This document shows positions 19,636-28,546 of a stretch of DNA of 59,412 nucleotides, in pieces. Within the stretch, counting starts at the first letter, position 1, and each line of letters opens with the position of its first letter. The notes beneath the pieces were generated by a model. That model saw nothing but the letters and a program-made list of their open reading frames with translations, searched no databases and was not told the origin of the DNA. The position numbers were made by a program, and so were the translations under genes. Location: the NCBI GenBank assembly GCA_030655755.1, contig JAUSOQ010000015.1, positions 1-59,412 on the forward strand, read 5' to 3'. The stretch is from Coriobacteriia bacterium (lineage in GTDB: Bacteria > Actinomycetota > Coriobacteriia > Anaerosomatales > Anaerosomataceae).

Positions 19636-21113
19636 TCGACCTGAGCGTGCTTTCCGCCACCGAGATCCGCGACGGCATCGCGGGAAAGCGGTTCTCGGCC
19701 AGAGAGGTCGCCGACGCCGCGTTCGCGCGCGTCGAAGCGCTCGAGCCGTCCATCCACGCATTCAACCAGCTCACGCCCGAGTTGGCCGAGGCCGCCGCCG
19801 ACCGTGTCGACGCGATGGTCGCGGCGGGCGATGAGCTGCCGCCGCTCGCGGGCGTACCCGCTGCCATCAAAGACAACATGAACCTTGTGGGGACCCGGAC
19901 GACGTGTTCCTCGAAGATCCTTGCGAGCTACGAGTCCGTCTACGACTGCACCGCGGTGCGCCGTCTGCTCGACGCGGGAGCGTTGCCCGTGGGTAAGTGC
20001 AATCTCGATGAGTTCGCGTTCGGTTCGAGCACCGAGAACTCGGCGTTCGGCGTGACGCACAACCCCTGGGACACCGACCGCGTTCCGGGTGGCAGCTCCG
20101 GCGGCAGCGCTGCGGCTGTGGCCGCGGGTATGGCGACCGTCTCGCTTGGCAGTGACACCGGCGGCTCGATCCGGCAGCCGGGTGCGCTCACCGGAACAGT
20201 GGCCATGAAGCCCACTTACGGACGCGTCAGCCGCTATGGCTGCGTCGCTTTTGCGAGCTCGCTCGACCAGATCGGCCCCTTCGCACATAACGTGCGCGAC
20301 GCCGCACTGGTGCTCAACGCCATCGCCGGTAAGGACGAGATGGACGCTACCAGCGTGACCGAGACGGTCCCGGACTTCACGGCGACTCTGAACGATGGCG
20401 TGAAGGGCCTGCGCGTGGGTATCGTGCGCGACATGCTCGAGCTTGAGGGTCTCGATCCTGGGATCAAGGCGAGCGTGGAGGCGGCCGCAGCGCGCTATGC
20501 GGCGCTCGGCGCGGAGGTCGGCGACGTCGACATCCCTGCGGCGCGGCATGGTCTCTCGGCGTACTACATCATCGGTCCTGCCGAGGCGAGCTCGAATCTG
20601 GCGCGCTTCGACGGCATCCGCTACGGCTACCGCGTGGATGACGCGACCGACGTGCTCGACCTCTACATGCGATCGCGTGCCGAGGGTTTTGGCCCGGAGA
20701 GCATCCGCCGTATCATGCTGGGGACCTACGCGCTCTCCGCCGGCTACTACGACGCCTACTATGGCCAGGCACAGAAGGCGCGCACGCTCATTATCGAGGA
20801 CTTCGCGAAGGCTTTCGAGAGCTATGACGTGCTGCTCACCCCCACGAGTCCCGAGGTCGCGTTCAAGATCGGCGAGAAGTCGACCGATCCGCTGGCGATG
20901 TATCTGTCCGACGTCTTCACGATCCCGCTCAACCTTGCCGGCCTACCCGGTGTGAGTATGCCGTGCGGACTGTCCGAGGGGCTTCCCATCGGGCTGCAGG
21001 TCATCGGTCGCCACTTCGACGAGGCCACGATGCTTCGGGCCGCCGCCGCACTCGAGGCCGACCTCGCGCTCGATATGACGCCGTCGATGGCGAGAGGGGG
21101 TCTTGATGGCTAA
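19632..21113 (+). CDS. gatA: Asp-tRNA(Asn)/Glu-tRNA(Gln) amidotransferase subunit A
   Basis: The 493-residue amidase-signature enzyme releases ammonia from glutamine for transamidation of misacylated tRNA. The catalytic triad is visible: lysine in PAAIKDNM near residue 80, the cis-serine in GSDTGGSIRQP near 179, and the nucleophile region PGGSSGGSAAAVA near 155. ATG 19632 overlaps the gatC stop. The frame stays open upstream inside gatC, but that extension is not family-like. GatB begins eight bases before its end. Confidence 0.96.
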   Translation: MIDLSVLSATEIRDGIAGKRFSAREVADAAFARVEALEPSIHAFNQLTPELAEAAADRVDAMVAAGDELPPLAGVPAAIKDNMNLVGTRTTCSSKILASYESVYDCTAVRRLLDAGALPVGKCNLDEFAFGSSTENSAFGVTHNPWDTDRVPGGSSGGSAAAVAAGMATVSLGSDTGGSIRQPGALTGTVAMKPTYGRVSRYGCVAFASSLDQIGPFAHNVRDAALVLNAIAGKDEMDATSVTETVPDFTATLNDGVKGLRVGIVRDMLELEGLDPGIKASVEAAAARYAALGAEVGDVDIPAARHGLSAYYIIGPAEASSNLARFDGIRYGYRVDDATDVLDLYMRSRAEGFGPESIRRIMLGTYALSAGYYDAYYGQAQKARTLIIEDFAKAFESYDVLLTPTSPEVAFKIGEKSTDPLAMYLSDVFTIPLNLAGLPGVSMPCGLSEGLPIGLQVIGRHFDEATMLRAAAALEADLALDMTPSMARGGLDG

Positions 21114-22635
21114 GGATCGCCTTTCCGAGGTCCTCGAACGCTACGAGGCCGTTATCGGTCTTGAGATCCATACGGAACTCACCTCGCTGAAGAGCAAGAT
21201 GTTCTGCGGGTGTCCGGTGGAGTTCGGCGGCGAGCCCAATACCCGTGTATGCCCCGTGTGCCTGGGCCTGCCCGGCGCACTGCCGGTGCCCAACGAAGCC
21301 GCTGTCGAGGCGACGGTGCTCGCGGGCCTCGCGGTGAACTGCGACATCGCGCTCTGGAGCCAGTTCCATCGCAAGCAGTACTTCTATCCCGACATGCCCA
21401 AGGACTACCAGATCTCCCAGTACGACCTGCCGTTCTGCAGCGGTGGTCATCTGGACGTGGAGGTCGATGGTGACGCGGTGTTCCAGCGCGTGGATCGCGA
21501 CAGTGAAGAGGAGTACACCGCCCGTATCGGGATCACACGCATCCACCTCGAAGAGGACACCGGCAAGATGATCCACGTGGGCGGCGCGGAAGGCCGCATC
21601 TCCGGCGCCGAGAAGAGCCTCGTTGACTTCAACCGCGCCGGCACGCCACTCATGGAACTCGTGAGCGAACCCGATATCCGCACGCCTGAAGAGGCGCGGC
21701 GCTTCGCGCAGAAACTGCGCCTCATCATGCTGACGCTCGGCGTCAGTGACTGCAGCATGGAGGAGGGTTCCATGCGCGTGGACGGCAACATCTCCATACG
21801 TCTTCGCGGGGAGATCGAACTCGGCACGAAGTCCGAGATCAAGAACATGAACTCGTTCAAAGCGCTGCACGACGCGCTGGCGTACGAGATCGTGCGGCAG
21901 GCCGATCTCATGGACGTGGGGGAGCGCGTCGTACAGGAGACGCGTCACTGGGACGTGGGCGCCAAGCGCACGAGCATGCTGCGCAGCAAAGAAGAGGCGC
22001 ACGATTACCGCTACTTCCCGGAGCCCGACATGGTTCCGTTCGCGTTCACCGAGGAGTGGGTGGAGTCGATCGCCCAACGCGTCCCAGAGCTTCCGGACGC
22101 CAAACGTGAGCGCTTCATGGGCACATGGGATCTTCCCAAGTACGACGCGGTCGTGCTGACATCCGATCTGGCAATGGCGGGGTTCTTCGAAGCTGCGGTC
22201 GCCCAGACCGGACCCGCGCGTGCCAAGAGCGTAGCGAACACCATGATCAACGACTTCTCGGCGCACTTGAACGCCGAGGGTATCGGCGTGGATGAGAGTC
22301 CCGTCAAGCCATCGATGCTCGCCGAACTCGTTGTGCTCGTCGACGACGGGACGATCTCCGGCAAGCAGGCCAAAGAGGTCTTCTCGGCAATGGTTAAGAC
22401 CGGCGAGGCGCCTGCAGTGATCGTCGAGGCCCGAAATATGCGGCAGGTCAGCGATACCTCCGCGATCGAGGCGGTCGTCGATGCGATCATCGCGGCGAAC
22501 CCCGATGAGGTCGCCAGCTACCGTGGCGGCAAGATCGGATTGGTCGGCTGGTTCGTCGGCCAGGTCATGCGTGAGATGCGTGGTCAAGGCAACCCGAAGG
22601 TCGTCAACGAAGTGCTGCGCAGGAAGCTCGGCTAG
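21106..22635 (+). CDS. gatB: Asp-tRNA(Asn)/Glu-tRNA(Gln) amidotransferase subunit B
   Basis: The 509-residue GatB phosphorylates the misacylated tRNA and receives ammonia from GatA. The YEAVIGLEIHTEL start, FCGCPVEFGGEPNTRVCPVC zinc-cysteine region, RKQYFYPDMPKDYQISQYD and the KSEIKNMNSF motif are diagnostic. The C-terminal YqeY-like tail is complete (RGGKIGLVGWFVGQVMR). ATG 21106 follows GAGAGGGGG; a TTG one codon earlier is less likely. The presence of gatCAB implies Gln-tRNA, and possibly Asn-tRNA, is formed by the indirect route. Confidence 0.96.
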   Translation: MAKDRLSEVLERYEAVIGLEIHTELTSLKSKMFCGCPVEFGGEPNTRVCPVCLGLPGALPVPNEAAVEATVLAGLAVNCDIALWSQFHRKQYFYPDMPKDYQISQYDLPFCSGGHLDVEVDGDAVFQRVDRDSEEEYTARIGITRIHLEEDTGKMIHVGGAEGRISGAEKSLVDFNRAGTPLMELVSEPDIRTPEEARRFAQKLRLIMLTLGVSDCSMEEGSMRVDGNISIRLRGEIELGTKSEIKNMNSFKALHDALAYEIVRQADLMDVGERVVQETRHWDVGAKRTSMLRSKEEAHDYRYFPEPDMVPFAFTEEWVESIAQRVPELPDAKRERFMGTWDLPKYDAVVLTSDLAMAGFFEAAVAQTGPARAKSVANTMINDFSAHLNAEGIGVDESPVKPSMLAELVVLVDDGTISGKQAKEVFSAMVKTGEAPAVIVEARNMRQVSDTSAIEAVVDAIIAANPDEVASYRGGKIGLVGWFVGQVMREMRGQGNPKVVNEVLRRKLG

Positions 22636-22703
22636 AGATTTCAGGTCGTGTGTGCTTCCGTGCTACCATGGGCCGCCTGTAATCTCGCTCCCCGGAGGCA
22701 TCG

Positions 22704-23078
22704 ATGGCGCCATCACCGCACGACAACAGGAAGTCCCGATCACGACGCAGTGATTGGGTCGCAGGTCAGGGCCATGATGCTCCCAAGGGGCACACTGCCG
22801 GTGGGCAGTACGTCCAGCAGTGCCGCCGTCGTGCGATGGCGGTCAAGTCGAAGCGCGAGTTCGGGCAGCTGTCCATAGACACGCTCGTCTACGTCGCGCG
22901 CGAGCATCGGTTGACGACGATGCGACTCGGCGCGGTGAAAGCGCTTGAAGCTGGCGATACGCGCAAGCATCTGGCTGCGCTCCGGTCGATCGAGCGCACG
23001 CCGGAAGCCGGGCCGCCGACGCGAGCTGCCGCACACCAGGCCGCCGATCTCGTTCAGGCACGACTCGAGGCCGAGTAG
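22704..23078 (+). CDS. hypothetical basic protein
   Basis: The 124-residue protein has a basic, disordered first third with many Ser/Arg/Lys residues. A helical remainder follows, with REFGQLSIDTLVYVAREHRL and a run of alanine-rich helix. I recognise no family. ATG 22704 is preceded by GGAGG (22694-22698), and a TACCAT -10-like hexamer lies near 22665, supporting expression as a single gene after gatB. The basic N-terminus could bind nucleic acid, but that is a guess. Confidence 0.55.
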   Translation: MAPSPHDNRKSRSRRSDWVAGQGHDAPKGHTAGGQYVQQCRRRAMAVKSKREFGQLSIDTLVYVAREHRLTTMRLGAVKALEAGDTRKHLAALRSIERTPEAGPPTRAAAHQAADLVQARLEAE

Positions 23079-23090
23079 TCCGGCTCCGCG

Positions 23091-23450
23091 CTACTCGCTC
23101 TCGAACCCGGCGTCGATCTCCTCCTGTGTGCGGGCAAGGTCCGCGGCGATATCCGCCACCCAGTCGACGCCTTCAGCCTCGAACACGTCAAGCTCGTCGA
23201 TCGTGACGTAGACCATCGAGATGAGTACTCCGCCGTACCGCCGTGCGATCACCAGGGTGTCGTCCTCGTCCTCGTCCTGCGCGTCGGTGAACAGCACAGC
23301 GTAGTCGGGTAGGGGGAACGCCGCCTCGGCCTTGCGCACGATCTCGACAAGTGTTGGATCGAACTCCATCTCGGCATCGTTGCCGACCATCCGTGTGAGC
23401 ATCTCGGTACCGTCCTTCGTCTCGGTGGTCTCAGGTGACCGACGCGTCAT
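23091..23450 (-). CDS. hypothetical acidic protein
   Basis: The 119-residue acidic protein has ADLARTQEEIDAGFESE at its end and a central predicted alpha/beta core (YAVLFTDAQDEDEDDTLVIA, GGVLISMVYVTIDELDVF). No family is recognised. ATG 23450 overlaps the end of the upstream membrane-protein gene by 20 bases. ATG 23402 with a GAAGGACG site nine bases upstream would give a 103-residue form and is equally plausible. Its position suggests co-expression with the upstream gene. Confidence 0.55.
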   Translation of the reverse strand: MTRRSPETTETKDGTEMLTRMVGNDAEMEFDPTLVEIVRKAEAAFPLPDYAVLFTDAQDEDEDDTLVIARRYGGVLISMVYVTIDELDVFEAEGVDWVADIAADLARTQEEIDAGFESE

Positions 23451-24321
23451 CGATCGGTTCTGCCGGCACGTCATCGAGGGCTTCATACTCCCAGTCGATC
23501 AGCGTCCACTCGCCGTTCGAGAGTTGGTAGATCGCGAACATTCGGGGGCTGTAGTCGTCTATCGCGTACTGACGCCACTTCGTTATGGACACCGATACCT
23601 GGTCGGCGGTCTCAGTGGTGATATGCATGACGACTGCATCGGGCCAGTCGTTGCCGATCGTCTGCCAGAGCGCTTCACCTTCGGCGGAATCGATGGGGAA
23701 GTCGACATTGCCGAACGGCCCGTAAGAGATCATCTCGATCATCGCGTCGGTGACCTTGTCGATGCGATCGCCCTCGCCGACCTCGAAGGACACCCCGTCG
23801 GCGATCATGTCGGGGGACTGGAGTGTGAACTCGATGGCGGCGGCGACCTTGTCGCTCGACGGGTGTGTCGCGCTTACGAGATAGAGATCTCCGTAGTAGT
23901 AGTCCACGACCTTGTCGATGTATCCCCCGGCATATCCCGTCTCCGTTGCGACGAAGTCGGGAGCGAGGATCTTGAGGGCTTCTAAGATGAGCGCGGTGTC
24001 TGCGGAGGGCGCTTCCGGGAACTGTTCGGTCGTGAGGGGGTTCCATGCAAGCCACTCGGCAAGCCGTTGGTCTTGTGCGGGGTCGGTCACAGCCGGACTT
24101 TCTGAGATGGTTGAGACCGTCGTGTCTCCGGCTGCCCTGAAGAACAGCACGCCGGCTGCGGCGCTGCACCCGCACAACAGAAGGATGACGCCGATCACGA
24201 TACCGATGATGAGTCCGGTCTTCGACTTCCTGACCGGCGGCTGACCGATGGGTGCGGGTTGTCGGGGCGGCTGCCCCGGGACCTGAGGTGGTGGCGCGTA
24301 GGCCCCGTATTGGTCGCTCAT
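23431..24321 (-). CDS. membrane-anchored protein with Pro-rich N-terminus, unknown function
   Basis: The 296-residue protein begins with a proline/glutamine-rich cytoplasmic tail (about 1-33). One membrane helix follows (about 36-60, GLIIGIVIGVILLLCGC), then an extracytoplasmic domain of about 230 residues with many aromatic and acidic residues. This architecture, a Pro-rich tail with a single helix and an exported domain, is common in Actinobacteria. GGGAGGA-type bases precede ATG 24321. It is probably the first gene of a two-gene unit with the acidic protein. The function is unknown. Confidence 0.7.
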   Translation of the reverse strand: MSDQYGAYAPPPQVPGQPPRQPAPIGQPPVRKSKTGLIIGIVIGVILLLCGCSAAAGVLFFRAAGDTTVSTISESPAVTDPAQDQRLAEWLAWNPLTTEQFPEAPSADTALILEALKILAPDFVATETGYAGGYIDKVVDYYYGDLYLVSATHPSSDKVAAAIEFTLQSPDMIADGVSFEVGEGDRIDKVTDAMIEMISYGPFGNVDFPIDSAEGEALWQTIGNDWPDAVVMHITTETADQVSVSITKWRQYAIDDYSPRMFAIYQLSNGEWTLIDWEYEALDDVPAEPIDDASVT

Positions 24322-24490
24322 GGGTTCCTCCCGTGAAGTGTGCGATCACCTAGAGTATACGGCTCCCGTCAGTGCGATGACGGTCATACTCGGCACATCA
24401 TATGCTTCGCCAGGGCCATACGTGGCCTTGCGGTGACCGGCGTGTTGCGGCAGACTGGCCGGAGCACGCGACGAACTGACAGGTGATCGG

Positions 24491-24721
24491 ATGAGCGGCA
24501 CGGACACATATCTCAGGCGCGAACCACTTCGTTCGGCGCTCATAGACCACGCGTGTGGCCATCGCCACGCGCATCTGGTGCCGTTGGTCATCGAGGATCC
24601 CGCTAGCCTGTTCGCCGTCATCGAACTCATCGCTTCGCAGCCGTGTCCGGCGTGTCTGCTGGCCGAGCACGGTCTTCCGCCCATGCTGCCCGAACGTCGG
24701 GCCAGCGCCCAGGCGATGTAG
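24491..24721 (+). CDS. small Cys/His-rich hypothetical protein
   Basis: The 76-residue protein holds HACGHRHAH near residue 20 and CPACLL near 52, a spacing that could bind one zinc ion. ATG 24491 follows CAGGTGATCGG. No homologue is recognised, and the bases that follow, up to 24900, carry no further gene. It could be a small regulator or a zinc protein; a spurious frame cannot be excluded. Confidence 0.5.
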   Translation: MSGTDTYLRREPLRSALIDHACGHRHAHLVPLVIEDPASLFAVIELIASQPCPACLLAEHGLPPMLPERRASAQAM

Positions 24722-24900
24722 CCCTCGTCCGCGGGGCTGTCCTCGGCGCGGACCTCACCTATGTCGAGACCACGCCCGGGAGCGGGTCGCAGTGGAACAT
24801 GGAGCACCTGGGTTTCCACCTCGTATACACGCATATGGTGCAGGGTGGTAGAATCGTCGCCAGCGGCCGACCAGGTCGAAGCGCTATGTGACGGAGCGAC

Positions 24901-25314
24901 ATGCTTGAGATAGTCCTGCTCTACTTCGTACATCGCCGGTTCGCCCGAGAGGCCCGCGCCAAGGGGCGCTCCGGTGCGTGGGGCTGGTTCGGTGTGGGCA
25001 TGTGGTTGTCTGCCGAGTTCCTCGGCATCGGGTTTATGGATCCGGCGATGTTCGACGTGTCGACCGATCCTGTGGCGCTGCTCAGGCTCTCCGCCATCGG
25101 ATTAGGATTCGGCTTCGTCGGTCTTGTGGTCGCCTGGATGGTCATGCGCAATCTCACACCGCTGCAGTCCGTCGGTGTGCCGCCGACACCCGCCGACAGC
25201 GGTTTTGTGGGCTACTGCGAGACGTGCGGCATGAACGTGAAGCTGACGGCTGACCAGGCGTGTCCGGTGCATGGACGCGACACCGTCGGCAGCATCCATC
25301 GCCCGCTGAGCTAG
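24901..25314 (+). CDS. small membrane protein with C-terminal zinc-ribbon-like tail
   Basis: The 137-residue protein has two or three membrane helices: GAWGWFGVGMWLSAEFLGIG near residue 27, and the region around 60-83 with IGLGFGFVGLVVAWMVM. Its C-terminal tail has CETCGMN and, later, CPVH, a possible zinc site. ATG 24901 is close to a TAGAAT-like -10 at 24850. Its stop overlaps the convergent cysK stop in a shared CTAG. The family is unknown. Confidence 0.7.
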   Translation: MLEIVLLYFVHRRFAREARAKGRSGAWGWFGVGMWLSAEFLGIGFMDPAMFDVSTDPVALLRLSAIGLGFGFVGLVVAWMVMRNLTPLQSVGVPPTPADSGFVGYCETCGMNVKLTADQACPVHGRDTVGSIHRPLS

Positions 25315-26270
25315 ACCCCGTAGCTCTCCCACAGCGGTGTCGAGAGGTAGCGTTCGCCGGTCGATGGAGCCACGGTGACGATGGTGGTGCCCGTCAGAGT
25401 CGGGTCTGCGGCAAGGCGGAGCGCTGCCACGACGTTCGCACCCGACGAGATCCCTACGAGCAGGCCTTCCTCGGCGGCGAGGCGTCTCGCCATGGCGATG
25501 GCCGCATCGGTCGTCACATGCTCGACATCGCTGATCACCCCGAGGTCGAGGACGCTCGGTATGAAGTTCGCGCCGATGCCCTGGATACCGTGACCTGCTG
25601 GTGTCAGCTCAGCGCCCGCGAGTCGCTGTGCGATGATCGGGGATTCGGCAGGTTCCACTGCGACGATGCGCGCCTTGGGACGGTGCTTGGCCATGTAGCG
25701 GCCGGTCCCTGTGATCGTGCCGCCGGTGCCGACACCTGCGATGAACGCGCCGAGTGGAGCGTCGCCGAGTGCGGCGTCGATCTCCGGACCGGTGGTGAGG
25801 TAGTGGGCGCGCGGGTTGGCGGGGTTGTCGAACTGGCGAGTGAGGTAGGCGCTTTCGGTGCGGGCGGCTATCTCTTCGGCCGCCTTGACCGCACCCTGCA
25901 TGCCGTCGACTGCCGGGGTCAGCACGAGTTCCGCGCCGTATGCGGCGGCAAGCTTGCGACGTTCAAGCGACATGCTCTCGGGCATGGTCAGCACGACGCG
26001 ATAGCCGCGTGAGGCGCCGATCATGGCCAGGGCGATGCCGGTGTTGCCCGAAGTGGGTTCGATGATGACCGAGCGGCCGGGTTCGATCAGGCCGCGACTC
26101 TCGGCGTCGTCGATCATGCTGCGGGCCATACGGTCCTTGACCGAGCCGCCGGGGTTGCGCGACTCGAGTTTGATCGCTACCCGGGCGGGCAGATCCTCGG
26201 CAAGACGGCTCAGCAAGACGAGCGGCGTATTGCCGATCGTAGCTGCCACTTCAGCGTGCAAAACGTCCAT
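25311..26270 (-). CDS. cysK: cysteine synthase A (O-acetylserine sulfhydrylase)
   Basis: The 319-residue PLP enzyme makes cysteine from O-acetylserine and sulfide. The PLP lysine lies in NPGGSVKDRMA near residue 42, the substrate loop in PTSGNTGIALA near 70, and the cofactor phosphate loop in GVGTGGTITGTG near 178. The length is normal. It lies 29 bases after iscU, at the end of the Rrf2-nifS-iscU-cysK unit, which supplies cysteine to the desulfurase. GGAGGCATC precedes ATG 26270. Confidence 0.93.
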   Translation of the reverse strand: MDVLHAEVAATIGNTPLVLLSRLAEDLPARVAIKLESRNPGGSVKDRMARSMIDDAESRGLIEPGRSVIIEPTSGNTGIALAMIGASRGYRVVLTMPESMSLERRKLAAAYGAELVLTPAVDGMQGAVKAAEEIAARTESAYLTRQFDNPANPRAHYLTTGPEIDAALGDAPLGAFIAGVGTGGTITGTGRYMAKHRPKARIVAVEPAESPIIAQRLAGAELTPAGHGIQGIGANFIPSVLDLGVISDVEHVTTDAAIAMARRLAAEEGLLVGISSGANVVAALRLAADPTLTGTTIVTVAPSTGERYLSTPLWESYGV

Positions 26271-26299
26271 GATGCCTCCTGGAAACAGGGCGACGCGTT

Positions 26300-26749
26300 C
26301 TACTCGGCAGGCTCATCCTCTTCCCCATGCGGATCGAAGTCGGGGTCGCTAGAGAGTATAGGTCCGGCGATGGGCTCGCGTCCGTTCTTCACGAGGTAGT
26401 CGTCGATTGCGGCCTTCAGCCCGTCGGTCGCGAGCACCGAGCAGTGCATCTTCGCTGGCGGCAGGCCGTCCAACTCGTCGGCGACCTGCTTTTTGGTGAT
26501 CGAGACCGCATCTTCAAGCGTCATGCCCTTGGCCATCTCGGTCACGATGGAGCTTGTCGCGATGGCGGTGCCGCATCCGAGTGTCTGGAACATGATGTCG
26601 TCGACCTTGTCGTCCTCGACTTTGATGGTGATCTTCATGACATCGCCGCGGATCGGGTTGCCGACCTCACCCGTGCCGTCCGCGTTCTCGATGACTCCCA
26701 CGTTGCGGGGGTTTTGGAAGTGGTCCATGACCTTGTCGCTGTAGAGCAT
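26300..26749 (-). CDS. iscU: IscU/NifU-type Fe-S scaffold, first cluster cysteine replaced by Arg
   Basis: The 149-residue scaffold begins with YSDKVMDHFQNPRNVG and keeps TLGCGTAIATSS and PPAKMHCSVLA, the second and third ligand cysteines. The first ligand position reads GNPIRGDVMK where the family has a cysteine before Gly-Asp; the codon is CGC. Asp next to it and His before the last Cys are conserved. IscU builds 2Fe-2S clusters from NifS/IscS sulfur. ATG 26749 follows GAGGAGAGAC; a longer frame to 26845 has no site. A C-terminal acidic extension of about 20 residues is present. Whether it can hold a cluster normally is open. Confidence 0.9.
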   Translation of the reverse strand: MLYSDKVMDHFQNPRNVGVIENADGTGEVGNPIRGDVMKITIKVEDDKVDDIMFQTLGCGTAIATSSIVTEMAKGMTLEDAVSITKKQVADELDGLPPAKMHCSVLATDGLKAAIDDYLVKNGREPIAGPILSSDPDFDPHGEEDEPAE

Positions 26750-26762
26750 GCGTCTCTCCTCG

Positions 26763-27956
26763 TCAGCCAGCCGAGTGCTCGGCCTTGATCTTCGCGTACA
26801 GTGGCGACATCGAGCGCAGGCGCTCGACGATGGGGATGAGCTCATCGACGAAGTAGTCGGCGTCTTTCTCCGTGGTGTATCTGCCCAGACTCACGCGCAG
26901 TGAGCCGTGAGCGAACTCCTGCGGACAACCGATGGCAAGTAACACGTGGCTCGGCTTGAGCGAGCCCGACGAACACGCCGAGCCGGTTGAGACGGCGATC
27001 CCCTTGGCGTCCAGGTGCAGCAGCATGGCCTCACCCTCGACACCTTTGATGATGAAGTTGGCGATGTGGGGGAGGCGTGCCTTGGTCTCGCAACAATTCA
27101 GCGACGTGAGTTCGAGTCTGCCGAGCACGCCTTCCACGATGCGGTCGCGCAGCGCGGCAAGGAGCGGCGCCTCCGTGGCCCGCTCGGCGTCCATGATCTC
27201 GAGTGCTCTCGCAAAGCCCACCGCGCCGGCGACGTTCTGTGTGCCGCTGCGTCGCTTCGACTCCTGCCCGCCGCCCATCATGTACGGTGCGATACGCGTA
27301 CCCTTGCGCAGATAGAGCGCACCAAAACCCTTCGGTCCGTAGATCTTGTGGCTCGAGAACGACGCGGCGTCTATGCCGAGGTCGTTCACGTCGAAGTCGA
27401 TCTTGCCGAGCGTTTGCGCCGCGTCGGTGTGCATGAGCGCACCGCCTGCGTGAGCGATGTCCGCCAGCGCACGAAGGGGCTGGATCGTGCCGATCTCGTT
27501 GTTGCCGTGCATGACCGAGACGAGCACGGTGTCCTCGCGCATCGCAGCCTGCAGGTCCTCGGGATGGATGAGGCCGTCGGTGCGCGGGCTGACCTCGGTG
27601 ACCGTAAAGCCGTGTTTGCCGAGCCACTCTGCCGGTGCAAGCACCGCGTGGTGTTCGAATGCCGAGACGATGACATGGCCCTTGATGCGGCCACCGGCGG
27701 TGGCCAGGCCGATGAGAGCGGTGTTGTCGGACTCGGTACCGCCGGAGGTGAAGATGACCTCGCCAGGGTGGGTAGCGCCCATCAATGCCGCCACGCGTTC
27801 GCGGGCATCCTCGAACGCCGTGTAGGCGTCACGGCCGAGCGCATAGAGGCTGTTGGCGTTGCCATACCGCTCGGAGAAGAACGGCATCATCGCCTCGAGT
27901 ACGTTCTCATCGACGGGTGTGGTGGCGGCGTAGTCCAGGTATACGGTGCGGTCCAT
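26763..27956 (-). CDS. nifS: cysteine desulfurase (IscS/NifS)
   Basis: The 397-residue class V PLP enzyme delivers persulfide sulfur to IscU. YLDYAATTPVD at the start, the lysine in SFSSHKIYGPKG near 206, and the mobile-loop cysteine in GSACSSGSLKPSHVL near 328 identify it. The ten-plus-residue loop around the Cys is of the IscS/NifS class I type. ATG 27956 is two bases after the stop of the Rrf2 gene, so start choice is supported by coupling; a longer frame to 28094 lies inside that regulator. Cysteine comes from cysK at the operon end. Confidence 0.94.
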   Translation of the reverse strand: MDRTVYLDYAATTPVDENVLEAMMPFFSERYGNANSLYALGRDAYTAFEDARERVAALMGATHPGEVIFTSGGTESDNTALIGLATAGGRIKGHVIVSAFEHHAVLAPAEWLGKHGFTVTEVSPRTDGLIHPEDLQAAMREDTVLVSVMHGNNEIGTIQPLRALADIAHAGGALMHTDAAQTLGKIDFDVNDLGIDAASFSSHKIYGPKGFGALYLRKGTRIAPYMMGGGQESKRRSGTQNVAGAVGFARALEIMDAERATEAPLLAALRDRIVEGVLGRLELTSLNCCETKARLPHIANFIIKGVEGEAMLLHLDAKGIAVSTGSACSSGSLKPSHVLLAIGCPQEFAHGSLRVSLGRYTTEKDADYFVDELIPIVERLRSMSPLYAKIKAEHSAG

Positions 27957-27958
27957 GC

Positions 27959-28402
27959 TCACTCCTCGGGTGTGGGCACGGTGAACGCGGCGTCGAACAG
28001 AGCCTGGCGTTCTGCCAACGAAGCAAGGTCGAACTCGCCGAGCACGTTGCGCAGGGATGCTGACACCCGAGCCCATACGGGCTCGGCAGCGCACGTGCCT
28101 TCCCGGCCGCAGATAGCCTGCGCAGCACAGACGGTCGGAGCCAGCGGGCCTTCCAGGGCCTCGACGATGTCGAGGGCCGAGATCGAATGAGGGTCGCGCG
28201 CAAGGACGAAGCCGCCACGGGCGCCGCGGACTGCTATCACGAGGCCTTCACGCCGCAGCGTCGCGAGCAGCTGCTCGAGGAACGCAGGGGGGATGTCGCG
28301 GTTTCTCGCGATGTCGCGCGTGCTTACGGGGCCGCCGTTCCAGGCGACCGCCAGATCGATCAGTGCGAGCAGGCCGTACTCGCTCTTCGCAGTCAAACGC
28401 AC
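27959..28402 (-). CDS. Rrf2 family transcriptional regulator (IscR-like)
   Basis: The 147-residue winged-helix protein starts with RLTAKSEYGLLALIDLA and has the recognition helix PPAFLEQLLATLRREGLV. Three cysteines lie in VCAAQAICGREGTC (about 93-106), spaced like the IscR [2Fe-2S] ligands. GTG 28402 is chosen because CGAGGAGA lies eight bases upstream. As first gene of the nifS-iscU-cysK operon it probably senses Fe-S status and controls its own operon; CymR-like control by cysteine is an alternative because cysK belongs to the unit. Confidence 0.88.
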   Translation of the reverse strand: MRLTAKSEYGLLALIDLAVAWNGGPVSTRDIARNRDIPPAFLEQLLATLRREGLVIAVRGARGGFVLARDPHSISALDIVEALEGPLAPTVCAAQAICGREGTCAAEPVWARVSASLRNVLGEFDLASLAERQALFDAAFTVPTPEE

Positions 28403-28450
28403 GCCCGCATCTCCTCGATTCAATCCTGACAACATAAGTAGGGTTTGCCC

Positions 28451-28479
28451 ACCGTACGCTCGGTTCAGACCGTCGTCAA
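28451..28479 (-). promoter_or_regulatory. promoter of the rrf2-nifS-iscU-cysK operon
   Basis: On the minus strand TTGACG (28479-28474) and TACGGT (28456-28451) are 17 bases apart. A leader of about 40 bases runs to GTG 28402. The adjacent sequence has no clear palindrome, so the Rrf2 operator cannot be pinpointed. Confidence 0.55.
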
Positions 28480-28546
28480 GAGCCGCGACACAGCGCGTAC
28501 GGGTCGCGCTAGACTGGCTGAGAGACACAGGGAGGAGGCCCGCGTC

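Noticed and set aside
21001-22587. Open frame of over 500 codons on the minus strand opposite gatB
   Set aside because: Composition is rich in His/Arg/Asp with no recognisable domain; gatB on the plus strand has all diagnostic motifs.
24346-24933. 195-codon frame on the minus strand
   Set aside because: No ribosome-binding site or domain; it overlaps the better-supported small gene at 24491-24721.
27015-28190. Open frame of about 390 codons on the plus strand through nifS
   Set aside because: It is antisense to a clear cysteine desulfurase and shows no domain or start signal.
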